Shown here: positions 18,228 through 26,453 of the stretch, piece after piece
Layout of the letters: each line of letters opens with the position of its first letter
Numbering within the stretch: position 1 is the stretch's first letter
DNA from: WRGT01 sp964450405
GTDB lineage: Bacteria; Spirochaetota; UBA4802; UBA5550
Direction: 5' to 3'
NCBI GenBank assembly: GCA_964450405.1
Contig: CAYVCQ010000006.1
Coordinates: forward strand, 1 to 64,000
DNA: 64,000 nucleotides
Made by a program: the position numbers and the translations under genes
Notes under the pieces: generated by a model
What the model was told of the DNA's origin: nothing
The model's input: the letters and a program-made list of their open reading frames with translations, nothing else
Database searches by the model: none

Positions 18228-19331
18228 TCAGAGAATGATTTTTGAAATATATTCCCCAATGGCAAGACATGATGTCAGGCCAGGGGACTCTATTCCGATG
18301 AGGTTTATGAAATTTTTCAATCCCGATTCAACTTCATTTATTATTATAAAATCGCGGAATTTTTCCCCTTCTTTCTGAAGCTTCGGTCTTATACCGCAGT
18401 CGTAAGGATAAATATCTGAGATATCAGGTTTCATAAAAAGCGATAAAGAATAGAGAAATTCATTTTTGTAACTCTGATCCATTGAGTAGTCGCATATGTT
18501 TTCTTTCATGTAGTATGCATTGGGCCCGAATGCCACTGTACCATCGGTAAAGAGTCTGTTGTGGATTCCGAGAGATCTTCCGTCGGGTGACGGCACCGGA
18601 TAGATAAGCATATTCATCGATTTGACATTATCGGATTTGTAGTATTCCCCTTTGCAGAAGCTTAAGTTGTATCCCGAATTCATTGTGTCGATCCCAGTCA
18701 TGGCAGCGACTTTATCTGAAAACAATCCCGCACAGTTTATAACTATATCTGCATGAATTGAATATCCTTCTTCGGACTCAATCAGATATCCTGAACTTTT
18801 TCGCTTAATTCCTGCTACACCGGTTCTGTATGCAAAAAGCACGCCGTTTTCTTTCGCGAGAGTTTCGAGCCTCTTCATCAGCTCGTATGAGTTCATAATT
18901 CCAGCTGTGGGAACATGGACTCCAGCTATTGCTCTTACCAGCGGTTCCCTTTCCTCAATCTCGATCCCTTCGGCAATTCTTATTCCGGGAACTTTGTTTT
19001 TGATTCCGTTAGTATAAAGTTTTTCTATTTCAGGGATTTCATCACTCGATGAGGCTATGATATATTTCCCGCAGTTTTTATGGGAGATATCGTTATCCAT
19101 CATGAATTTGTAGATGAGTTCGTTTCCTCTCAGGCAGAGTTTTGCTTTAAGTGTACCGGGGGGATAGTAAATGCCGGAATGAATCGTTTCACTGTTGCGG
19201 CTGCTGGTATGTTTTCCGAAGGAGTCCTCTTTTTCAAAAATGATAATATTTTTGAATTTTCCGGAGAGTTCGTAAGCTGCGGCGAGTCCCGCAGCTCCGG
19301 CTCCGATTATTGCAACGTCACATCGCTCCAT
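18228..19331 (-). CDS. lhgO: FAD-dependent oxidoreductase, L-2-hydroxyglutarate oxidase-like
   Basis: A 367-residue flavoprotein of the DAO family. GAGAAGLAAAYEL at the N-terminus is the dinucleotide-binding loop for FAD, and SSRNSETIHSGIYYPPGTLKA matches the L-2-hydroxyglutarate dehydrogenase/oxidase family. NCAGLFSDKVA is the second FAD-contact motif. Likely reaction: oxidation of L-2-hydroxyglutarate or a related 2-hydroxy acid to the keto acid, with electrons to the membrane or to O2. Its start lies 11 bases after the stop of an Ldh_2-type dehydrogenase, so the pair probably handles one 2-hydroxy acid pathway. No ribosome site is obvious, suggesting translational coupling. Confidence 0.82.
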   Translation of the reverse strand: MERCDVAIIGAGAAGLAAAYELSGKFKNIIIFEKEDSFGKHTSSRNSETIHSGIYYPPGTLKAKLCLRGNELIYKFMMDNDISHKNCGKYIIASSSDEIPEIEKLYTNGIKNKVPGIRIAEGIEIEEREPLVRAIAGVHVPTAGIMNSYELMKRLETLAKENGVLFAYRTGVAGIKRKSSGYLIESEEGYSIHADIVINCAGLFSDKVAAMTGIDTMNSGYNLSFCKGEYYKSDNVKSMNMLIYPVPSPDGRSLGIHNRLFTDGTVAFGPNAYYMKENICDYSMDQSYKNEFLYSLSLFMKPDISDIYPYDCGIRPKLQKEGEKFRDFIIINEVESGLKNFINLIGIESPGLTSCLAIGEYISKIIL

Positions 19332-19342
19332 GGAATAATATA

Positions 19343-20455
19343 TTACTTTTCAAAAGGGAAGCGGTATTGGCTTAGGCCTGTTGCATCCCTCATTTGAATC
19401 ATCTCTCTCTGCAGCTCTTCGGCTATGGGAACACCTTTTCCCTCTCTTTCGAGGCCGGCAATATATTCCTTTTCACCAGCAGTATAAATTCTTTCAGCGC
19501 CGGGCATCTTCTCTGAAGAACGGAGCTGTCTCAGAATCTCTCCCGAGATCTTCTTGAAATCCTCAACTTCGGTGAAGTGAGCAATATTTATCGCCATAAA
19601 GAAATGGCCAAGTCTGTATGGAACTTTTTTACCATTCTCGAAACCTGTGAGCATCTTTAAAAAACTTCCACCCTGAAGAGCAGCGGACAAAATCTCGACA
19701 ACCGTGGCATAGCCGTAACCTTTAAATCCTGCTCCATCTTCACCAATCCCGCCAAGCGGGGTGAGAGCGGCGGTTCCTTTGATCAGATCCTGTAAAGCCT
19801 GAACTGAATCGGTTGTTGACTCACCCTTTCTATCTATAACCCATCCCTGAGGCATCTCCTTTCCGGTTCTGGCATAGACTTCAATTTTTCCCCGCTGGCT
19901 TACTGATGTTGCGCAGTCCAGTACAAAGGGGAATTCCTCATCTGTGGGAATTCCGAATACAAGCGGATTTGTTCCAAGCATATTTTCTATGCCGAAAGTT
20001 GGCGCGATGGATGGGCGGGCGTTTGTTCCTGTAATGCCGATCATGTTTCTATCACTGGCCATCGTCGCGTAGTAGCCTGCAATTCCGTAGTGCGTAGAGT
20101 TACGGACCGCCACCATACCAAGACCGAACTTTTCAGCCTTCTCAATAGCCATTTCCATCGCGCGTTTACCGATAACGTGTCCCATTCCGTTGTGTCCGTC
20201 AACAACTGCAGTGGCGAGGTTATCTCTTACTATTTCAAAATTAGTAACAGCATCCTGTATACCCTCTTTTATTCTGTCATAATAGATAGGTTTCATTCTG
20301 TTAATACCGTGGGAGTCTATTCCCCGCTTATCAGATTCAATAAGCACATCGGCGCAGACTGCGGCGTCGTTCTCCGGAACTCCGATTTTGATAAAAACGT
20401 CTTTCATAAAGTTACGAACCAGATCAAAGTCAAGCCATGTTATATCGTTTTCCAT
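19343..20455 (-). CDS. Ldh_2-family NAD(P)-dependent malate/L-lactate-type dehydrogenase
   Basis: A 370-residue cytosolic enzyme of the malate/L-sulfolactate/ureidoglycolate dehydrogenase family (Ldh_2), which interconverts 2-hydroxy acids and 2-keto acids. NSTHYGIAGYYA carries the catalytic His. GTNARPSIAPTFG, LGTNPLVFGIP and FKGYGYATVVEIL are family motifs. The ATG at 20455 is preceded by AGGAGAG at 6 bases. An upstream in-frame ATG would take its first 20 residues from a palindromic repeat and is rejected. It is the first gene of a unit with the LhgO-like gene. The exact substrate cannot be read from the sequence. Confidence 0.87.
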   Translation of the reverse strand: MENDITWLDFDLVRNFMKDVFIKIGVPENDAAVCADVLIESDKRGIDSHGINRMKPIYYDRIKEGIQDAVTNFEIVRDNLATAVVDGHNGMGHVIGKRAMEMAIEKAEKFGLGMVAVRNSTHYGIAGYYATMASDRNMIGITGTNARPSIAPTFGIENMLGTNPLVFGIPTDEEFPFVLDCATSVSQRGKIEVYARTGKEMPQGWVIDRKGESTTDSVQALQDLIKGTAALTPLGGIGEDGAGFKGYGYATVVEILSAALQGGSFLKMLTGFENGKKVPYRLGHFFMAINIAHFTEVEDFKKISGEILRQLRSSEKMPGAERIYTAGEKEYIAGLEREGKGVPIAEELQREMIQMRDATGLSQYRFPFEK

Positions 20456-20471
20456 TTTATCTCTCCTATCC

Positions 20472-20611
20472 GCCCCTATCCGCCCTACGGGCACCTTTCC
20501 CCATGAATGGGGCAAGGATTACTTCGGAACAAGGGATTGTAACACATTGTTCCGTATCAACTCCTCTCCTCCCATTCATGGGGGAGATGTCGCGATAGCG
20601 ACAGAGGGGGC
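20472..20611. repeat. Palindromic MITE-like element, family A copy 1
   Basis: A 140-bp element with GC-rich ends in an AT-rich context. Outer arms begin GCCCC and end GGGGGC, and inner arms carry CCCCATGAATGGGG (20499-20512) and CCCATTCATGGGGG (20572-20585). Each arm also holds a small palindrome of its own (CCGCCCTACGGGC; GTCGCGATAGCGAC). A second copy lies at 38973-39091. It overlaps no gene but sits in the 5' region of the dehydrogenase gene. Confidence 0.75.
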
Positions 20612-20713
20612 AGAAATTTCTTAAAGTACATTTTGAATTCTTTCGATAATTGTCAAGATTTAGTTTTGTAAAAATACATTTTTAATAATAGAATTTTAAA
20701 GATAGTCTTGCTT

Positions 20714-22162
20714 TTATTCTGTTTTTTTCTTCCGTTTGCCTAACTTTAATAGAATACCACCAGCAAGTGATAAAACAAAAAATATACCAGTCAGCGGTGC
20801 AAAGAGATGCAGTGCCGTAGTAAATGCAACCTTATCAAAAAATGCTGAATTAACAGGATCATTTACGATCTGCGGGATCATAAGCCCGGGCTTTATAGAT
20901 GCAATGATTACTGCTATCCCTGCGATTACTATTATCACAGATGGATATTTAAGAACAAAGCCGGATACACGCATTCCCGATTTTATATCACGAGCAGCTA
21001 TGAAGAGAAAAAATACAAATAGAAATACAGCGGCCGCTGCGGCATATGGGGTATACTTGGCTGCTGATAATATTATCATCAGTCTTTCAAAATTTACTGC
21101 TTTTTCTCCTGATAAAATAATTGCATCGGATTTTATAACACCGTCGGATACATTGATACTGGTTCCTTTAAGAAAGGAATTAGCCGCAGTTTCAGTGATC
21201 CATGAATCTGAAAGTTTGAAGATCTGAGTCAGTACCCATGGACTCTTTAAGCCTGGAGTTTCTCTTATTCTGTCGACAAAAACTTCACTAAGGAGATTCT
21301 TCTCTTTCTCGATTCCATTTTCATTTACCTTAACACGGAGACTTAAGTTAAGCGGGGGAAGAGTTATTTTTTTTACATTTTCAATCATACCCGATTCGAC
21401 ATTGAGTCTGCTTTCGTATATGCTTCCCGTCTTTATCTGGCTATGCCATGTAGTCATGAAATCGAGATATTTTTTTATAGTGGTTTTAAGTTCTTTCTCG
21501 ATAAACAGTTTGTTAAAGTCCTCTGTCAGAACAGGTTCAATTTTAGCTATATCGGCGTACATCTCATTCATGAAATCGCTTCGTCGTGATTGAATAATAT
21601 CCTTTGCATCATCCTCTTTATCTTTTAATTCATGATCTGCATCTTCAAACTTATCTTTAGCCGCTTCCATTTCATCTTCTATTTTATTTATGGATTCATC
21701 ATTTTTACTGCGGTATTCTTTTATCTCCTTCAGCGCGCCTTTGAGATCTTTCATCTTATTCTTTTTAAACAGGTCAAAGTCGTTCTCGGTTTTTATATCA
21801 TCGGAGGATTTCTCCCATTTAAGATCGTCAAGTTCATCAATCTGTTTTTCTATTTTATCAAATTCTTCGCTTTTATTTATCACCGTATATGCAATAAGTT
21901 TATCTTCATAATCTTTTCTTAAAGATTCGTACATCGGCTTGAACTGGGACATCCCTGTTTTTTTCTCAACTTCTTTTTTTATATCTCTCTCGATCTGAAT
22001 ATTCTTCGTTTCAATGAATGTTTCCACAAGATTTAAACTTTTAATAACACTGATATAAAAGTTTTCGTTTACGGCAAGTGTAAGAAGTATCGAAGCGGTT
22101 ATTGCGGCCGGTATTATTAAAATGGAGATAACCGACAGTATATAAAGAAATATTTTTCTCAT
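20714..22162 (-). CDS. Membrane protein with long acidic coiled coil, function unknown
   Basis: A 482-residue protein I cannot assign. One N-terminal membrane helix (about 8-32) is followed by a highly charged Lys/Asp/Glu-rich region (about 50-215) likely to form coiled coils. A globular, probably extracytoplasmic stretch (about 215-360) comes next. Three C-terminal membrane helices (about 370-392, 405-425 and 450-472) lead to a basic tail. AAAGAGG lies 7 bases before the ATG. It is divergent from the AAA+ ATPase gene across a palindromic repeat. The shape suggests a structural or scaffolding membrane protein. Confidence 0.6.
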   Translation of the reverse strand: MRKIFLYILSVISILIIPAAITASILLTLAVNENFYISVIKSLNLVETFIETKNIQIERDIKKEVEKKTGMSQFKPMYESLRKDYEDKLIAYTVINKSEEFDKIEKQIDELDDLKWEKSSDDIKTENDFDLFKKNKMKDLKGALKEIKEYRSKNDESINKIEDEMEAAKDKFEDADHELKDKEDDAKDIIQSRRSDFMNEMYADIAKIEPVLTEDFNKLFIEKELKTTIKKYLDFMTTWHSQIKTGSIYESRLNVESGMIENVKKITLPPLNLSLRVKVNENGIEKEKNLLSEVFVDRIRETPGLKSPWVLTQIFKLSDSWITETAANSFLKGTSINVSDGVIKSDAIILSGEKAVNFERLMIILSAAKYTPYAAAAAVFLFVFFLFIAARDIKSGMRVSGFVLKYPSVIIVIAGIAVIIASIKPGLMIPQIVNDPVNSAFFDKVAFTTALHLFAPLTGIFFVLSLAGGILLKLGKRKKKTE

Positions 22163-22266
22163 AAAATAGCCTCTTTCAAATAAAGATTGGAATAACCTCC
22201 AAAAAGAACATAGAGTGTATTAATAATCAATAATAAAAATATATACTATTAATAGATAATTTAGTT

Positions 22267-22442
22267 ACTATAGCATTTTAAGATTAAAATAGTGCAGGAA
22301 TTGTCACTGCGAGGCATGTAATGCCGTGGCAGTCTGTTTTATGTAATAGCGGTTATTAAAATCGAATTAAAGTTCCCGAAAACAGATTGCTTCACTTTGT
22401 TCGCAATGACATTGTTCTAATCATTTCGTAAAATGCTATAGT
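22267..22442. repeat. MITE-like inverted-repeat element, family C
   Basis: A 176-bp element bounded by perfect 14-bp inverted repeats, ACTATAGCATTTTA and TAAAATGCTATAGT. Inside lie further inverted arms: TGTCACTGCGA against TCGCAATGACA (one mismatch), and GTCTGTTTT against AAAACAGAT. The GTCA.TGCGAGG and AGATTGCTTC core is a motif I have seen in dispersed repeats of other bacteria. No coding potential. Confidence 0.65.
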
Positions 22443-22457
22443 TTGATAACTTCTTCC

Positions 22458-22486
22458 TTGACATTCTGTTTATAATGTTATAAATT
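22458..22486 (+). promoter_or_regulatory. Candidate promoter of the AAA+ gene
   Basis: A perfect -35 box TTGACA (22458-22463) is followed after 17 bases by TAAATT; TATAAA two bases earlier is an alternative -10. It starts 15 bases after the palindromic element. Confidence 0.5.
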
Positions 22487-22546
22487 TTATTGAATTGGAT
22501 TTACATCAATCCTTTATTGATACAGAGATCAAGCTGGAGGATTTTT

Positions 22547-24445
22547 ATGCCGCAGGTTTCCATCGAAGACAAATTGAAAAGTATTAAAAGCTGGAATTTT
22601 GTTCCGGGTAAAAATAAAATCCTCCCTGTTCTAAAAACACTCTTAAACGATAATGAGTTTATTATCGACATCATTGACGGGTTCTTCCCCGGAGATAGAG
22701 AAGAAAAAAAAAGTAATGATGATTCAGGATTTATTCTTGTTACTGATAGAATCATTGTATTAATGAGATCTGACAAACCGGAAAAGTATTCCTCGTTAAA
22801 TAAAAGCACAATTAAAAGCATTACATGTGTTAAAAATTTTTCGTCTCTTACAATTAACATTGATTCAGGCAAAGAGCAGTTTTCATTTGTTACTCATCTC
22901 TCCGAAGCTGCTGTAAAAAATATTTTTTCCGCAGCGGGTAAACCTGTTGAAAGAGAGAATTTTAAGTCAGCAGACACCATGAATCGAAGTGCCGGTTCAG
23001 CTTCATATGTTGAGAGTGCCCAGGACTCATCACATCCTGCTGTGGCAGATTTTCTCACTCCTGAAATAAAAAAAATCAACACCAGACTCGAAGAATTCAT
23101 GAAAGCAATTCCAGATCCGAACTTCATGGAGATGTACCGTGATGATATCTATACTCTCTCAGGGTTATGCGGTATGACCGGAAGCGGACTATCCGACAAT
23201 GAAATACTCTTTATGTGTATGGCAACATCAGCGGGCGAGGAAAAGACCAGTGCGGATGAAGTTAACCCTCTTGATGAAGTTATGGCAACTGACTCATACC
23301 CGTTTTATCTTAGGGAATCGATTAACCGGAAAATGGAAACAGTAATCTCCGGTATAAACAGGATGAATAAATCTACAGAAAAAAATCTGAAGTCGTTGGA
23401 ATATCTTATAAAACATGATATTGAGCATGACACAAAGTATGCAGATAAAATGGCTTCTCTTTTTTATGAATACTCCCAGTGCCTGCTTAAGGCAGACGGT
23501 GTACTGGATGGGGACGAAGAGCTTAAGCTTAAATCTGTTTCTGAACTTATCCAGAAAATCAGCCATTCTAAAGTCACATCTTCCGAGAAACCTGTTGAGG
23601 GTGTTGAGACCATAGAACAGGTTATGGAGAAGATCAATGCTCTGGTGGGTATGGATAATATAAAGGATGAAATAAAATCATTTATTAATTTTGTAAGCAT
23701 AAGAGGAGAAAGGGATAAGCGGAAGCTGCCGGTTACTCCTCTCTCTCTCCATGCAGTGTTTTACGGACCTCCGGGTACCGGGAAAACAACAATCGCAAGG
23801 CTTCTCGGCAGGGTCTACAAGGCATTGGGACTCTTGCAGAGCGGACATCTTATTGAGACTGACAGAGCGGGACTTGTAGCAGGTTTTGTAGGGCAGACTG
23901 CTATAAAGACCGACGAACTTGTAACTAAAGCAAAGGATGGAGTCCTCTTTATTGATGAAGCCTACACTCTTGTGCCGGAAAACAGCTCCAATGATTTCGG
24001 CAGAGAGTCAATTGATACAATACTGAAAAGAATGGAGGATATGAGAGAGGGATTTGCCGTGATAGCGGCAGGCTACACCGATGAGATGGAGAGATTCATC
24101 GATTCAAATCCCGGTCTGAAGTCCAGGTTCAGCCGATATTTCTACTTCAATCACTACACTCCCGAAGAGCTTTTAAAAATATTTAATATTTTTGCGGACA
24201 ACGTAGAGTTTAAACTCAGCAGTGAAGCTGAAAGTAAACTTAAAGAACTTATAACTCATTTTTACAATATAAGAAGCAAGAGTTTCGGGAACGCCAGATT
24301 TGTGAGAAATGTATTTGATAAAATAGTACAGAACCAGGCGGACAGGTTAGCCTCTCTTGCTGCATTTACGGATGAACTTTTATGTGAAGTGACTGTTGAG
24401 GATATACCACGGAAGGAGGATTTCAGTTCTGAACAATTTTCCTGA
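22547..24445 (+). CDS. AAA+ ATPase (CbbX/SpoVK-like) with PH-like and TerB-like N-terminal domains
   Basis: A 632-residue cytosolic protein. ATG 22547 is chosen for GGAGG 6 bases upstream; an upstream TTG at 22490 lacks a ribosome site. Residues about 40-125 (SGFILVTDRIIVLMRS) resemble a small bacterial PH-like domain. Residues about 170-345 are helical and include LLKADGVLDGDEELKLKSVSEL, TerB-like. The C-terminal AAA+ module (about 355-620) has Walker A GPPGTGKTT, Walker B VLFIDEAY, sensor 1 AAGYTDEM and the arginine finger region NPGLKSRFSRYF, closest to the CbbX/SpoVK type. It probably remodels a protein target. Its end overlaps the convergent STAS gene by 23 bases. Confidence 0.85.
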   Translation: MPQVSIEDKLKSIKSWNFVPGKNKILPVLKTLLNDNEFIIDIIDGFFPGDREEKKSNDDSGFILVTDRIIVLMRSDKPEKYSSLNKSTIKSITCVKNFSSLTINIDSGKEQFSFVTHLSEAAVKNIFSAAGKPVERENFKSADTMNRSAGSASYVESAQDSSHPAVADFLTPEIKKINTRLEEFMKAIPDPNFMEMYRDDIYTLSGLCGMTGSGLSDNEILFMCMATSAGEEKTSADEVNPLDEVMATDSYPFYLRESINRKMETVISGINRMNKSTEKNLKSLEYLIKHDIEHDTKYADKMASLFYEYSQCLLKADGVLDGDEELKLKSVSELIQKISHSKVTSSEKPVEGVETIEQVMEKINALVGMDNIKDEIKSFINFVSIRGERDKRKLPVTPLSLHAVFYGPPGTGKTTIARLLGRVYKALGLLQSGHLIETDRAGLVAGFVGQTAIKTDELVTKAKDGVLFIDEAYTLVPENSSNDFGRESIDTILKRMEDMREGFAVIAAGYTDEMERFIDSNPGLKSRFSRYFYFNHYTPEELLKIFNIFADNVEFKLSSEAESKLKELITHFYNIRSKSFGNARFVRNVFDKIVQNQADRLASLAAFTDELLCEVTVEDIPRKEDFSSEQFS

Positions 24446-24767
24446 AATCCTGAATTGAAATTATCTGGAAAAATTTATCCAGATGAGAAATGTCAAATAG
24501 CGCAGAGACATGCCGGCTCAGCTCGCATACATAAAATGTTATACCGCTTTTTTCAGCCTGCCTTGAGATACTTATAAGCATTCCAAAACCGGAAGAATCG
24601 ATACTTTCAAGGGACCCACAATTTATTCCAAGTATTTTCAGTGAAGGATTCTTCTCCAGCATATTTTTAAAATCATTGAGGAGTGTGTCTATATTGTGAA
24701 TATTCAGGTTGCCGGTTATTTCAATCTCGGCTCCGTCCTTGTAATTGTGAATGCTGATTTTATCCAA
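24423..24767 (-). CDS. STAS-domain anti-anti-sigma factor
   Basis: A 114-residue STAS protein with the classical switch site IDSSGFGMLISI, where the second Ser is the usual phosphorylation target. Unphosphorylated forms bind an anti-sigma kinase or similar partner; a SpoIIE-type phosphatase would reactivate it. The start is TTG, supported by AGAGG 7 bases upstream and no nearby ATG. Its last 23 bases overlap the end of the AAA+ gene on the opposite strand. No anti-sigma kinase is encoded in the window. Confidence 0.87.
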   Translation of the reverse strand: MDKISIHNYKDGAEIEITGNLNIHNIDTLLNDFKNMLEKNPSLKILGINCGSLESIDSSGFGMLISISRQAEKSGITFYVCELSRHVSALFDISHLDKFFQIISIQDFRKIVQN

Positions 24768-25197
24768 CTTATGTCCTCTTTAGTATAAAAAACTATTGAA
24801 TTTAAAGAATATACAACTATATGAGATTGAACTCTATTTTTTTCAAGTAAAAATTAAGTTTAGAGCATCTATTAGTTAAATACTCCAAACTTTAAGTTTA
24901 TCTATGTCTCTAATTTTATTTATATACAGGAGATTGTCCAAAACAGTAATCAGGAATGAAAATTCTTCGTCCGCCGACACCATTTTTATTCAAAGCGGAG
25001 AATATGCGCTACTAATGTTTATCGCCTGTGCGAAGATGGCAAATTGTTTAAAAATCATAAGGTATTGGCGCAAATGCCAACATAAGTGATTAAATTAATT
25101 CACGAATTGTACAAAAATGTATTGTTCTTTTATAGAACATGCTTCAAGTTGATATGTCATAAATAGAGGTTTGGAAAATCACAGTTACAGGGTTCAT
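24768..25197. other. Intergenic region before the HD-GYP-like gene
   Basis: A 430-base AT-rich gap. It holds a candidate promoter (25107-25135) and a small hairpin, TTGGC/GCCAA near 25065. A 61-codon open frame at 24904-25089 has no ribosome site and no recognisable content. Confidence 0.4.
25107..25135 (+). promoter_or_regulatory. Candidate promoter of the HD-GYP-like gene
   Basis: TTGTAC (25107-25112), 17-base spacer and TTATAG (25130-25135). Consensus match only. Confidence 0.4.
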
Positions 25198-26415
25198 ATG
25201 TTTAAAAAAAGAGAAAGTAAAATTAGAGTAGTTATTGATCTCGATTATATAATGCCTGATACATCTTTTGTATATCCGATATTCTCTTCCGATGGAGAGA
25301 AGCTTCTAAATGCGAGAGAAGTGCTTACAGCTTCGAAGATAAAACTGATAAAAGAAAAATGCGGAAATAAAGTTTACTACTCCCCCGTCGAGAAGGAGGA
25401 GGGAGTGATGTCCGATCATATCTATAAAAAATCATTTATTAAAACTAAAGAAGTTATGGATGCGGTGCTTTACACTGATAAATTTACAAAAGATGGTTAC
25501 AGGCAGAGTGAGGAACTTGTCGGAGAGATACTGGATGATCTTAATTCAAAAGAACTCTCTGCAATAAATCTTCTCAAAGATGTTAAGAGTTTTGATGAAT
25601 ATCTCTATTACCATTCAATCAACGTGGGTCTGCTCACAGCGCTTATGATTAAGAGAAAGAGAAAATTCAGCGCTGAGGAAATTAAGAATATTGTGCTCGG
25701 GGCGTATCTCTGCGATCTCGGAAAAGTAAAACTGGAAAAAACAGTTCTGCATAAACCGGAAAAGTTAAGCGATGACGAATTGATGCAGATGCAGCTCCAT
25801 CCGCAGATTGGTTATAATATTGTTAAGGCGCTTGAAGATATTAATCCGGTAGTTCTGCAGACAATTCTTTTCCATCATGAACAGTTTGATGATGAGGGAT
25901 ACTATAGTCTTCCATATGACAGTCTCCCGTCTTCACCGAAAATAGCTTCAATATGCGATATGTATGATGCCCTTACTTCTCCACGCCCATTCAGACAGGC
26001 CTTCACTCCCTCGGAGTCGATGAAATTTATACTGAATTCAATAGACAAAAAATTTGACCGGGAACTTGTAAGCGATTTCCTCAATGGAATGGGATCTCTT
26101 CTTAATAATTCACAGTTTTTTTACCGGAAAGGGGATTTCTGTATTCTAAATACTAATGAAGTTTCTGTGGTTAGTGATATTTCAAAAATAGATATTATGA
26201 AACCAAAGGTTATGATTTTTGCCCGCTACGATTACTCCGGTGAAAAAGCAACAATCAGATTTTATGATAATCCCATAGAAATAGATCTAATGAAAGATAT
26301 GAAAAGAAAAATTGAAAGTATAATTATGCATCAGAAATTAATCGATGCACTTCGAGATAAACTTATAGAGAAGAAAACTCTTATAGATTATCTCTACGTT
26401 CCCCTGCCGGAGTAG
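25198..26415 (+). CDS. Degenerate HD-GYP domain protein
   Basis: A 405-residue cytosolic protein with an HD-GYP fold (about 110-290), normally a cyclic-di-GMP phosphodiesterase. Conserved parts are YYHSINVG, HP..GY, FHHEQFD and CDMYDALTSPRPFRQAF. Two signature positions are changed: the HD pair reads CDLGK instead of HDIGK, and the GYP motif reads GYY. Loss of the metal-binding His suggests a non-catalytic c-di-GMP sensor or altered metal chemistry; this is inference. The N-terminal region (1-100) resembles the small domain preceding other HD-GYP proteins. ATG 25198 with AGGG at 7 bases is preferred over TTG 25171. Confidence 0.8.
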   Translation: MFKKRESKIRVVIDLDYIMPDTSFVYPIFSSDGEKLLNAREVLTASKIKLIKEKCGNKVYYSPVEKEEGVMSDHIYKKSFIKTKEVMDAVLYTDKFTKDGYRQSEELVGEILDDLNSKELSAINLLKDVKSFDEYLYYHSINVGLLTALMIKRKRKFSAEEIKNIVLGAYLCDLGKVKLEKTVLHKPEKLSDDELMQMQLHPQIGYNIVKALEDINPVVLQTILFHHEQFDDEGYYSLPYDSLPSSPKIASICDMYDALTSPRPFRQAFTPSESMKFILNSIDKKFDRELVSDFLNGMGSLLNNSQFFYRKGDFCILNTNEVSVVSDISKIDIMKPKVMIFARYDYSGEKATIRFYDNPIEIDLMKDMKRKIESIIMHQKLIDALRDKLIEKKTLIDYLYVPLPE

Positions 26416-26422
26416 TTTTATT

Positions 26423-26446
26423 CCCTTCCCTTGATGCAGGGAAGGG
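26423..26446. terminator. Hairpin between convergent genes, possible bidirectional terminator
   Basis: CCCTTCCCT (26423-26431) and AGGGAAGGG (26438-26446) form a perfect 9-bp stem with a 6-base loop. It sits exactly between the ends of the HD-GYP and chemoreceptor genes. T-runs are short on both sides. Confidence 0.5.
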
Positions 26447-26453
26447 CGATTTC

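Larger units (their letters stand above)
22163..22546. other. Divergent intergenic region holding a palindromic element and a promoter
   Basis: A 384-base gap between the leftward coiled-coil gene and the rightward AAA+ gene. It contains the inverted-repeat element at 22267-22442 and the candidate AAA+ promoter at 22458-22486. No small gene is seen. Confidence 0.5.

Noticed and set aside
20456..20515. N-terminal extension of the Ldh_2 gene from an upstream ATG
   Set aside because: The extra 20 codons fall partly in a GC-rich palindromic repeat, and a good AGGAGAG ribosome site points to the ATG at 20455.
24904..25089. Rightward 61-codon ORF before the HD-GYP-like gene
   Set aside because: No ribosome site, no family features, and a candidate promoter follows it.
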